Shown in pieces: positions 1 to 7,237 of a DNA stretch of 11,520 bases. Below the pieces are notes generated by a model. That model was not told the DNA's origin. It saw only the letters and a list, made by a program, of their open reading frames with translations, and searched no databases. This stretch comes from CAIKZJ01 sp964626015 (GTDB taxonomy: Bacteria > Bacteroidota > Ignavibacteria > Tepidaquicellales > Tepidaquicellaceae): positions 1 through 11,520 of the forward strand of contig CAZVCC010000077.1 of NCBI GenBank assembly GCA_964626015.1, in the 5' to 3' direction. Each line of letters begins with the position of its first letter. Within the stretch, counting starts at the first letter, position 1. The translations under genes and the position numbers were made by a program.

Positions 1-22
1 ATTCTCGTTGGGAGCGCAAAAC

Positions 23-62
23 AAAAGCCCTGCAGGTTAATTTCTTGCAGGGCTTTTTTATT
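23..62 (+). terminator. Rho-independent terminator of an upstream gene off the left edge
   Basis: A perfect 12-bp inverted repeat pairs positions 23-34 (AAAAGCCCTGCA) with 46-57. Two further pairs (36:44 and a G-T wobble 35:45) leave a 7-nt AT loop. A run of six T follows at 54-59. This is a textbook intrinsic terminator. On the plus strand it ends a transcript that enters from the left. The A-run on the 5' side means it could also work in the opposite direction, but no minus-strand gene reaches it. The 22 bases before it contain no identifiable gene end; they could be the tail of a tRNA or other RNA gene, which cannot be settled from this fragment. Confidence 0.88.
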
Positions 63-341
63 GGGGGCGAAGAAACTGTGCTGTCCAAAAAGGTCAACCT
101 CTTTACATACATTTAATCGTTTTTAAATTCAATTGAGGCAAGCGAATTCCAATAGCGAGGCAAAATACAAAAGAATTTAATTTTTCAAATCTCATTTAAG
201 ACCCTTCAAAATGTAATAACTGCACAATATAAAATCCCTTTAATAATTCAGAAATATTTAGTATTGTACGTATATCTCCATAAAGTTGTTATTTGAGTAA
301 TTTAAATTAACAAACCTTTTTAAATTTGCACTAAAAGTGAC
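63..341. other. Non-coding region upstream of the plus-strand cluster
   Basis: These 279 bases are AT-rich and have no open frame with a usable start. An open minus-strand frame crosses about 20-116 but is closed upstream by a stop and has no start codon. I see no repeat array, RNA gene or operator-like palindrome. The only interpretable signal is the TAnnTTTG box at the right-hand end, annotated separately. Confidence 0.6.
321..328 (+). promoter_or_regulatory. Candidate Bacteroidota-type -7 box (TAnnTTTG) for the multi-sensor kinase
   Basis: TAAATTTG matches the TAnnTTTG -7 consensus known from Bacteroidota exactly. A TTTG at 292-295 could be the -33 element, but the 25-base spacing is longer than usual. 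The start codon lies only 13 bases after the box, so the leader would be very short, about ten nucleotides or fewer. In AT-rich DNA this motif arises easily by chance, so the call rests on its position as much as on its sequence. Confidence 0.4.
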
Positions 342-3300
342 ATGGCAAAGACAAAAGATACTATCAAGAAATCAAACAAAGATACCAAGGCATCAGGTAG
401 CGGGATTAAATCAAAATCCATTCTTAATTATAAGCAAATACTGAATAGTTTCGAGAGCGGGTATGCTTATCAGAAAATAATAGTAGACAATAAAGGTAAC
501 GCGGTAGATTTTGAGTATATAGAGGTGAATCCAGCATTCGAAAAGCTGATGGGGCTTAAAGCAAAAGATATTGAGGGAAAAAGGGTTACGGAAGTTATAC
601 CTGATTTCAAAATGAAGAAAAAAGACTGGATTGAATATTACGGAGAAATAGCTTTAAATGGAAAGAGCAAATCGATAGATTTTTACTCAAAAACCAGGAA
701 TAAATGGCTGCATATAAGGTCTCACAGTCCTGAAAAAGGATATTTTATAACAGAAATAAATGATATAACGAAAAGGAAAGATGCTGAAATGCTAACGGTA
801 AGATCAAATCAGCAGCTTAATGAGATTGTTGAAAGTATTTCTGACGCATTTGTAGCACTCGATAAAAACTGGTGTTATACATACATGAACAAACGTGCAG
901 GAGAAATCTTTGCACGAGATCCGAAGGAAATAATCGGAAAACATATATGGACAGAATTCCCTGAAGGAATAGGGCAGCCATTTCATCAAGCTTATGAAAA
1001 AGCTTTAAGGGAGCATACATTTATACAACTGGAAGAGTACTATCCACCATACGATAAATGGTTTGAGAACAGGATATATCCTACAAAAGAGGGCTTATCA
1101 ATATTTTTTCACGACATAACTGAGCGCAAGAATGCACTACTAGAATTAAAAAACGTAAACCGCACTTATGCCGTTATAAGTCAGATTAATCAATTGATAG
1201 TAAGGGAAAGCGACATAAATGAAATATTCAGGAAATCGTGTAAGATTGCGATTGAATACGGTAAGTTCAGAATGGCCTGGATCGGGATAGTAGATGAAAA
1301 AACTCGTATAGTGAATCCAAAATACTGGGATGGACACGAAGATGGATATCTTTCGAGTATTTTGAAGATTGCATTAGATAATAAATTAGTCGGGAAAGGA
1401 CCGACGGCAACAGCGATAAACGAAGGCAAACACTATTTTTGCAATGATATAGCAAACGACCCTGTAATTGAGCCATGGCGTGAGGAAGCATTAAAAAGGG
1501 ATTACCGTTCATCGATAGCATTACCTCTGAAATTACATAATAAAGTAATAGGTTCATTTAATTTATATTCAGAATATAAAAATTTCTTTAACGAGAATGA
1601 AATAAGGCTGCTGCTTGAAGTTGCTGACGATATATCTTATGCAATAGAAAATATTGAAAATGCCGAAATAAAGAAAAAAACAGAAGATGATTTGAAGGAA
1701 AACGAAAGATTATTAATATCTATTGTGGATAATATTCCAAATATGATATTTTTAAAAGATGCCAAAGAACTGCGATTTTACAGATTAAACAAAGCGGGAG
1801 AAAAGCTTTTAGGATATACGAGGCAAGAATTAGAGGGAAAGAATGACTATGACTTTTTCCCGAAAGAGCAAGCCGATAAATTTACTTCAAAAGACAGAGA
1901 GGTAATTGAATCCGGTAAACACATAAACATACCACAGGAAACGATAAACACCAAGTCGGGAAAAAAGATATTACACACACAAAAGATAGCTATCAATGAC
2001 ATACATGGTAATCCGCTTTATCTTCTAGGAATTTCGGAAGACATTACAGAAAGGATTGAGGCAGAGCAAAAAATAATAGAGAGCGAGCATTATTACAGAA
2101 CAATATTTGAAACAACGGGTAATGCTACGGCAATAATAGATGAGGACACGACTTATTCAAAAGTTAACTCAAAGTTTGAGGAGATATCGGGTTACAAGAA
2201 GGAAGAAATAGAAGGGAAAATGCACTGGGAGAAATTTGTGCATAAAGATGATATTGAATTAATGAAAGAGAAGCATAGATTGCGGAGATTGGACCCAACA
2301 AAAGCAGAAAGAAATTATGAATTCAGGTTTGTGGATAAAACAGGGAATATTAGAAACGTGCTTATAACTATAGATATGATACCGGGAACGAAGAAAAGTG
2401 TGGCTTCATTACTCGATATTACAGAAAGAAAATTAGCAGAGAAGAAAGTACAGGAATCAGAGAAGAGATACAGGATGCTCTTCGAGCACAATCCCGTTCC
2501 AATGCTCATTTACGAAAGAACAACTTTACAGTTGATAGCGGTGAATGAAGCATTTCATAAGCATTATGGATACAATAAAGAGCAGATAATATCGATGATA
2601 TTACCAGACCTTTATCCCGATGAACAGAAAATTCCGATAACGGAATTAGCGAAGAATTTAAAGGGTCACAATTATGCTGGAGAATGGAAGCACCTGAAAG
2701 CAGACGGAACTTTAATTGATATTTTTGCGACTTCGCATGACATAGTCTTTAAAGGAAAGGATTGCCGAATTGCTGTCGTAAATGATATAACGGAACGAAA
2801 AGCCATGGAAAACATGATAAGGAAAATGAATGAAGAACTTGAAGTACGTGTCGCAGAGAGGACATCCCAACTTGAAGAATCCAACAAAGAATTAGAGGCG
2901 TTTTCATACTCTGTATCGCACGACCTTAGAGCACCACTACGGGCGATATCCGGTTTTTCGAAATTACTGAAGGAAGATTATTATGAGAAGCTTGATGAAG
3001 AAGGGAAAGATTATTTAGAAGATATTATGAAGAATTCAGAAAGAATGGCGATTCTAATAGATGACCTGCTTGAGCTTTCAAGATACGGCAGGAAGAAAAT
3101 GGAAATGTATGACATCAAAATGAAGGAACTGTTTAAGAGTATTATTAATGAGCAAAAAGAACAGGCCGAGAATAAGAATACATTTTTCAATCTTAAAGAG
3201 ATTCCTCATATAAAAGGAGATTATTCACTGATTAAGCAGGTTGTAATAAATCTGATTTCAAACGCCATAAAATATTCTTCTAAGACACCAAAACCAGTGA

Positions 3301-3554
3301 TAGAAATTGGGGCAAATGATAAGGAGACGGAAGTTGTATATTATGTAAAGGATAATGGTGTTGGTTTTGACATGAAATATGTGCATAAACTGTTCGGAGT
3401 ATTTCAGAGGCTGCACAGTGTTGAGGAATATGAAGGTACCGGTGTTGGATTAGCGATTATACAGAGAATAATTAATAAACATAACGGCAAAGTATGGGCG
3501 GAAAGCAATCCGGGGAAAGAAACCGTGTTTTATTTCTCCCTGCCAAAGATATAG
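342..3554 (+). CDS. Cytosolic multi-sensor histidine kinase (PAS-PAS-GAF-PAS-PAS-PAS-HisKA-HATPase)
   Basis: Sensor histidine kinase, 1070 aa, expected to autophosphorylate on His and pass the phosphate to a separate receiver. After a Lys-rich head come PAS about 30-145, PAS about 153-265, GAF about 275-440, and PAS domains about 453-575, 581-698 and 707-822. Each PAS ends in a DITERK-like motif (DITKRK, DITERK, EDITERI). A coiled coil (about 822-850) leads to the H-box VSHDLRAPLR with H860. The ATPase shows the N-box (N970, N974), G1 DNGVGFD (1004-1010) and G2 GTGVGL (1032-1037). There is no receiver domain and no membrane segment. The HisKA type (SYSVSHDLRAPL) is the one often paired with Rcp1-like regulators, and such a gene follows 81 bp downstream. 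The next in-frame Met is at about residue 70, inside PAS1, so this start is favoured. Nothing in the GAF indicates bilin binding; ligands are unknown. Confidence 0.96.
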   Translation: MAKTKDTIKKSNKDTKASGSGIKSKSILNYKQILNSFESGYAYQKIIVDNKGNAVDFEYIEVNPAFEKLMGLKAKDIEGKRVTEVIPDFKMKKKDWIEYYGEIALNGKSKSIDFYSKTRNKWLHIRSHSPEKGYFITEINDITKRKDAEMLTVRSNQQLNEIVESISDAFVALDKNWCYTYMNKRAGEIFARDPKEIIGKHIWTEFPEGIGQPFHQAYEKALREHTFIQLEEYYPPYDKWFENRIYPTKEGLSIFFHDITERKNALLELKNVNRTYAVISQINQLIVRESDINEIFRKSCKIAIEYGKFRMAWIGIVDEKTRIVNPKYWDGHEDGYLSSILKIALDNKLVGKGPTATAINEGKHYFCNDIANDPVIEPWREEALKRDYRSSIALPLKLHNKVIGSFNLYSEYKNFFNENEIRLLLEVADDISYAIENIENAEIKKKTEDDLKENERLLISIVDNIPNMIFLKDAKELRFYRLNKAGEKLLGYTRQELEGKNDYDFFPKEQADKFTSKDREVIESGKHINIPQETINTKSGKKILHTQKIAINDIHGNPLYLLGISEDITERIEAEQKIIESEHYYRTIFETTGNATAIIDEDTTYSKVNSKFEEISGYKKEEIEGKMHWEKFVHKDDIELMKEKHRLRRLDPTKAERNYEFRFVDKTGNIRNVLITIDMIPGTKKSVASLLDITERKLAEKKVQESEKRYRMLFEHNPVPMLIYERTTLQLIAVNEAFHKHYGYNKEQIISMILPDLYPDEQKIPITELAKNLKGHNYAGEWKHLKADGTLIDIFATSHDIVFKGKDCRIAVVNDITERKAMENMIRKMNEELEVRVAERTSQLEESNKELEAFSYSVSHDLRAPLRAISGFSKLLKEDYYEKLDEEGKDYLEDIMKNSERMAILIDDLLELSRYGRKKMEMYDIKMKELFKSIINEQKEQAENKNTFFNLKEIPHIKGDYSLIKQVVINLISNAIKYSSKTPKPVIEIGANDKETEVVYYVKDNGVGFDMKYVHKLFGVFQRLHSVEEYEGTGVGLAIIQRIINKHNGKVWAESNPGKETVFYFSLPKI

Positions 3555-3635
3555 AGCAATTATATTATATATTAATTATAATGAATATTTATTAGATTAT
3601 ATTAAATTTTTTATACAGAAAATCAGAAATAAAAT

Positions 3636-4076
3636 ATGAATTCCACACCAGTAGAGATACTCTTGATTGAAGACAATCCAAGTGACGTTAAACTAACATT
3701 GAAAGCGCTTCAGAAACACAGCCTTGCGAACAAGGTAACTGTATTAAAAGACGGTGCAGCGGCATTAGATTTTATATTTGCACAGGGTATGTACTCAGAC
3801 AGAAACTTCAAGGAAGTACCAAAAGTGATATTTTTAGATTTAAAACTTCCGCTCGTTGACGGAATTGAAGTACTCAGAAAAATAAAATCAGAAGACCTTA
3901 CGAAGAAGATACCAGTTGTAGTGCTTACATCATCAAAGGAAAGCAGAGACATTGAAGAATGCTATAAATTAGGTGTTAACAGCTATGTTGTAAAGCCTTT
4001 AGATTTTGAAAAGTTTCTGGAAGCGGTATCGAATATAGGGCTGTACTGGGTATTGATGAATGAGCCGCCAGTATAA
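3636..4076 (+). CDS. Rcp1-like single-domain response regulator
   Basis: Stand-alone receiver of 146 aa without an effector domain. The fold is complete: acidic pair E12-D13 in LLIEDNPSD, phosphoacceptor D68 in VIFLDLKLP, T98 in VVVLTSSKE, and K120 in VVKPL. The long loop before the phosphoacceptor strand (about 48-62) and the LTSSKE motif are typical of the Rcp1 family, known as the partner of the cyanobacterial phytochrome kinase Cph1. It lies 81 bp after the multi-sensor kinase and 32 bp before the hybrid kinase on the same strand, so the kinase upstream is its likely phosphodonor. Its output must be a protein-protein contact or onward transfer. The preceding spacer is almost pure A/T with no ribosome binding site; a TATAAT at 3577-3582 could be an internal promoter but is weak evidence in such DNA. 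Confidence 0.95.
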   Translation: MNSTPVEILLIEDNPSDVKLTLKALQKHSLANKVTVLKDGAAALDFIFAQGMYSDRNFKEVPKVIFLDLKLPLVDGIEVLRKIKSEDLTKKIPVVVLTSSKESRDIEECYKLGVNSYVVKPLDFEKFLEAVSNIGLYWVLMNEPPV

Positions 4077-4108
4077 TAAAATGTATTTTAACCTTTAAAG
4101 ATTATTTT

Positions 4109-6061
4109 ATGGACGACACAATAAGGATTCTATTAGCTGAAGATAACATTAACGATGTAAAACTGCTCGAAAAAGAATTCACAAAAAACGGTATGAAATT
4201 CAGCATACACGTTGTTGATAATGAAAGTGAATACAGGAAAGCCTTAGAGGAAATTAAACCAGATATTATTTTATCGGATTACACAATGCCGGTATTTGAC
4301 GGATTGACGGCGCTAAGGATAAGAATGGAAAAAGCCCCAATGGTACCATTTATAATAGTAACCGGATCGATAGACGAAATAACTGCAGTTGAGTGCATAA
4401 AAGCGGGAGCTGATGATTATGTATTAAAAGAAGGAATACACAGAATTTATCCTGCCGTTAAATCAGCTTTAAGAACAAGAGATTTAAATTTAGAAAAAGA
4501 GAAAGCGCAAAGGGATTTAATAGAGAGCGAATACAAATACAGAACACTAATCGATAATCTTGCAGTCGGTGTGTATCAAGTAGAACCCAGCGGAAAGTTA
4601 CTACAAGTAAATCCTGCATTCTTAAAAATTATGGGATATTACAATACAGATGTAGATTTATCTGAAGAAATGTCGAAACACTCAGCATGGGAATTTTATC
4701 CGGATCCACAGATACGAAAAGATTTCTTGACAGCAGTAAAAGAAAACGGCGAAGTAAAGAATGTTGAGATGCAGATGTTCAATTACGTAAAAAAATTAAT
4801 ATGGGTAAACGTCGCCGCAAAAGGAAGGTTTGATAATGACGGTAATCTATTATGGGTTGACGGTGTATTAGAGGATATATCAATAAGAAAAGCAGCAGAG
4901 ATTCAACTTATAAAAGCAAAGGAGAAGGCAGAGGAAGCAAGCAGAGTAAAATCAAGTTTTCTTGCAAACATGAGCCACGAAATAAGGACACCTTTAAACG
5001 GAATACTCGGATTTACAGAGATACTTAAAGAGGATATTAAAGATAAAGAACAACTACACTGTGTAAATGTTATTGAGAAAAGCGGGAAAAGACTGCTGGA
5101 AACTCTTGACCTGATATTAAACTTCTCAAAACTTGAAGCAGAAAGCGTAACCGCACTGTACAAGGAAGTTAATATTATTAATATCGTAAAAGATGTTATG
5201 AATAGTTTTGAAGAAATGGCAAAAAGCAAAGATTTATACTTACAAAAAGAAATATCAGTGAACAAACTAACAGCACATATTGACGAAAGATTTCTAATGC
5301 ATGTACTAAACAATTTGTTAAAAAATGCTATTGTATACACGAAAAAGGGAGGTATTACTCTTTCACTGGACGCTAATACTGAGAATATGATATTCAAGGT
5401 TAAAGATACTGGTATAGGAATAGTAAAAGAAAAACAGAAAATAGTATTCGAACCTTTCAGACAGGAAAGCGAAGGATATGGAAGGAATTTCGAAGGAACT
5501 GGTTTAGGATTATCCATAGCAAAAAGATTTGTAGAGATGATGAAGGGCAGCATTGAGGTTAAGAGTGAAATAGGAAAGGGGTCAACATTTACCGTTACAA
5601 TCCCACTCACGAATAAAGGGGAACTGAGAAAAAAAGATAGAATTAAATACAATGAAGAATTAAAGTCTTCGCCCCAAATATCCTCTAAACAAAAAAAGGC
5701 AGTATTAATTGTGGAGAACGATGAAGACAATCTTCTATTCGCTGTTTCGGTATTGAAGAAGCATTTTGAAATTGATACAGCGGTAGAAGGATATGAAGCG
5801 ATTGACAAAGCACAGAGGAAAGTTTATGACATTATTTTAATGGATATAAATTTGGGTAAAGGAATAGACGGAATACAGACAGTAAAGGAAATCAGAAAAT
5901 TAAAAGGATATGAAGCGACTCCGATTGTAGCGCTGACGGCTTATACAAGGTATGGGGATAAAGAAGAGTTTCTTGAAGGAGGATGTACGCATTATCTTGG
6001 AAAACCATTTAAATCAAAGCAATTACTGGATTTGTGTCAGGACATAATAAAAAGTCAGTAG
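4109..6061 (+). CDS. Hybrid histidine kinase, REC-PAS-HisKA-HATPase-REC
   Basis: Hybrid kinase of 650 aa with receivers at both ends. REC1 (about 5-120) has E11-D12, D57 in ILSDYTMP, T85 and K107. A PAS domain follows (about 139-260), then a short coiled coil and the H-box FLANMSHEIRTPLNG with H290. The ATPase shows the N-box (N402, N406), G1 DTGIGI (433-438) and G2 GTGLGL (463-468). A charged linker (about 490-530) leads to REC2 (about 532-648), with D579 in ILMDINLG, T610 and K632. In REC2 the usual acidic pair reads E536-N537, so the second Mg-binding acid appears replaced by Asn, although D538 follows. The N-terminal receiver suggests that phosphorylation by another kinase, perhaps the one upstream, sets its activity. 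No membrane segment or output domain is seen. It starts 32 bp after the Rcp1-like gene, probably in one transcript. Confidence 0.95.
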   Translation: MDDTIRILLAEDNINDVKLLEKEFTKNGMKFSIHVVDNESEYRKALEEIKPDIILSDYTMPVFDGLTALRIRMEKAPMVPFIIVTGSIDEITAVECIKAGADDYVLKEGIHRIYPAVKSALRTRDLNLEKEKAQRDLIESEYKYRTLIDNLAVGVYQVEPSGKLLQVNPAFLKIMGYYNTDVDLSEEMSKHSAWEFYPDPQIRKDFLTAVKENGEVKNVEMQMFNYVKKLIWVNVAAKGRFDNDGNLLWVDGVLEDISIRKAAEIQLIKAKEKAEEASRVKSSFLANMSHEIRTPLNGILGFTEILKEDIKDKEQLHCVNVIEKSGKRLLETLDLILNFSKLEAESVTALYKEVNIINIVKDVMNSFEEMAKSKDLYLQKEISVNKLTAHIDERFLMHVLNNLLKNAIVYTKKGGITLSLDANTENMIFKVKDTGIGIVKEKQKIVFEPFRQESEGYGRNFEGTGLGLSIAKRFVEMMKGSIEVKSEIGKGSTFTVTIPLTNKGELRKKDRIKYNEELKSSPQISSKQKKAVLIVENDEDNLLFAVSVLKKHFEIDTAVEGYEAIDKAQRKVYDIILMDINLGKGIDGIQTVKEIRKLKGYEATPIVALTAYTRYGDKEEFLEGGCTHYLGKPFKSKQLLDLCQDIIKSQ

Positions 6062-6134
6062 AAAAGATTAAAGAAGACATTTAAATTTCAAACATAATTT
6101 CCAAATTAGGAATAGAAGTACTATCAATAAATAT
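6062..6134. other. Convergent intergenic gap between the two clusters
   Basis: The two clusters run tail to tail across 73 bases of AT-rich DNA. I found no GC-containing hairpin followed by a T-run on either strand, only short A/T palindromes such as TAAATATTTA at 6128-6137, which overlaps the minus-strand stop codon. Termination here is therefore Rho-dependent or inefficient, and the 3' ends of the two transcripts may overlap. Confidence 0.5.
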
Positions 6135-7235
6135 TTACTTTGAAACATAGGGAAAAGATACATAGAAAGTAGTTCCCTTGTCTATTTCAGATTCAAACCA
6201 AATTTTACCGTTATTCATTTCTACAAGGTCTTTGCAAAGAATGAGTCCAAGTCCAGTGCTTTCCTCTCCGGATGTCCCCTTTCGAGAGACAGATTCAGAT
6301 AGTTTAAATATTTTACTTTTTAAAGATTCAGACATACCGATTCCCGAATCTTTTATAGAAATTATCACCTCCCCATCTCTAATTTCAGAGCTGACATGAA
6401 TATTACCGCCTGTGTTTGTAAACTTAATAGCGTTGCTTACTAGGTTTCTTAGAACAGTTTCAAGCATATCAACGTCATAAACAAATCCCAGGTCTCTTGG
6501 AATATCTATAACAGACTGTATATTCTTTTCTTCGAGATTATTTCTAAGATAATAGAAAGCCTTTTCAACACAGTTAAAAAAATTATTGTATGAAGGTTTG
6601 AACTTAACATTACCCATTTGAAGTCTTGCCCATTCGAGTAAATTTTTAAGAAGTTTATGCAATTGATTTGCAGATGAGTTCATCATTTCCATAAAATTTT
6701 TCAATTCTTCAGGAGAAAACTTATCCATTTTATCACGCACCATAGCAGTAAGAGCGATAAATCCGTTAAAGGGATTATTAAGGTCATGAGCTATTATTGA
6801 GAAGAATCTATCTTTTTCGTGGTTGCGTCTTTTAAGTTCATCGACAGCTTCTTTGAGTTTCAGGTGAGTCGAAACACGAATCAATACTTCTTCGCTTTTA
6901 AATGGTTTAGTAATGTAATCAACGGCACCGAGCGAAAAACCCGTTACGATATCATCAGATTCATTCTTTGCAGTTAGGAAAATTATCGGTATCCCCATAG
7001 TTTCAGTATCAGATTTTAAAATCTGACAAACTTCAAAACCTGATAGTACCGGCATCATAATATCAAGCAGAATTAAATCAGGTTTTTTATCTATTGCAAT
7101 TTTTATTGCTTTTTCACCGCTATCTGCGACATAAAGATTATAATGATTCCTAAGCAGAGTACCTATAAGCTGAATATTCTGCGGCTGATCATCGACTATC
7201 AATATCGAATTTTTATGCAAATTTTCACTAATCAT
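6135..7235 (-). CDS. Receiver-histidine kinase (REC-HisKA-HATPase)
   Basis: 366-aa kinase with a receiver in the input position. REC (about 8-125) has the acidic pair D15-D16 in ILIVDDQPQN, D58 in LILLDIMMP, T88 in IFLTAKNE, and K110 in ITKPF. A short helical linker (about 125-140) leads to the H-box FFSIIAHDLNNPF with H150. The ATPase has N264/N268 in NLVSNAIKFT, G1 DSGIGM (296-301) and G2 STGLGL (326-331), where Ser replaces the usual first Gly. There are no PAS or GAF domains and no membrane segment. Phosphorylation of D58 by another kinase presumably controls catalytic activity. The start overlaps the stop of the upstream hybrid kinase by one base (TAATG), which implies coupled translation and makes that hybrid the obvious donor. 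Its own target is not in this cluster. Confidence 0.95.
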   Translation of the reverse strand: MISENLHKNSILIVDDQPQNIQLIGTLLRNHYNLYVADSGEKAIKIAIDKKPDLILLDIMMPVLSGFEVCQILKSDTETMGIPIIFLTAKNESDDIVTGFSLGAVDYITKPFKSEEVLIRVSTHLKLKEAVDELKRRNHEKDRFFSIIAHDLNNPFNGFIALTAMVRDKMDKFSPEELKNFMEMMNSSANQLHKLLKNLLEWARLQMGNVKFKPSYNNFFNCVEKAFYYLRNNLEEKNIQSVIDIPRDLGFVYDVDMLETVLRNLVSNAIKFTNTGGNIHVSSEIRDGEVIISIKDSGIGMSESLKSKIFKLSESVSRKGTSGEESTGLGLILCKDLVEMNNGKIWFESEIDKGTTFYVSFPYVSK

Positions 7236-7237
7236 TA
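7233..7237 (-). promoter_or_regulatory. TAATG stop-start overlap (translational coupling)
   Basis: Read on the minus strand, the stop codon TAA of the large hybrid kinase shares its last A with the ATG of the receiver-kinase. No Shine-Dalgarno sequence lies ahead of this ATG. Re-initiation by ribosomes finishing the hybrid kinase is thus the likely way the second protein is made, which would tie their amounts together. Confidence 0.75.

Noticed and set aside
1..22. Possible 3' end of a tRNA just before the terminator
   Set aside because: The bases could be folded as a T-stem and acceptor tail, but only about 20 nt are present, no CCA is encoded and the T-loop is cut off. Sequence left of the window is needed.
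20..116. Open minus-strand frame through the terminator region
   Set aside because: It has no start codon, an upstream stop closes it, and the terminator hairpin explains its sequence.
135..163. Direct repeat GAGGCAA (135-141 and 157-163) upstream of the first gene
   Set aside because: Seven bases twice with no symmetry is too little to call an operator.
1100..1660. GAF domain of the first kinase as a phytochrome chromophore domain
   Set aside because: The motifs (AWIGIVDE, GPTATAI, YRSSIALPL) belong to the general GAF type found in PAS kinases. No adjacent PHY domain or typical bilin Cys context is seen.
4903..5808. Long open frame on the minus strand (301 codons) opposite the REC-PAS-HK-REC gene
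   Set aside because: It lies wholly inside a gene with clear kinase and receiver motifs. The translation is low-complexity, Ser/Phe-rich and resembles no protein, as expected for an antisense shadow in this codon usage.
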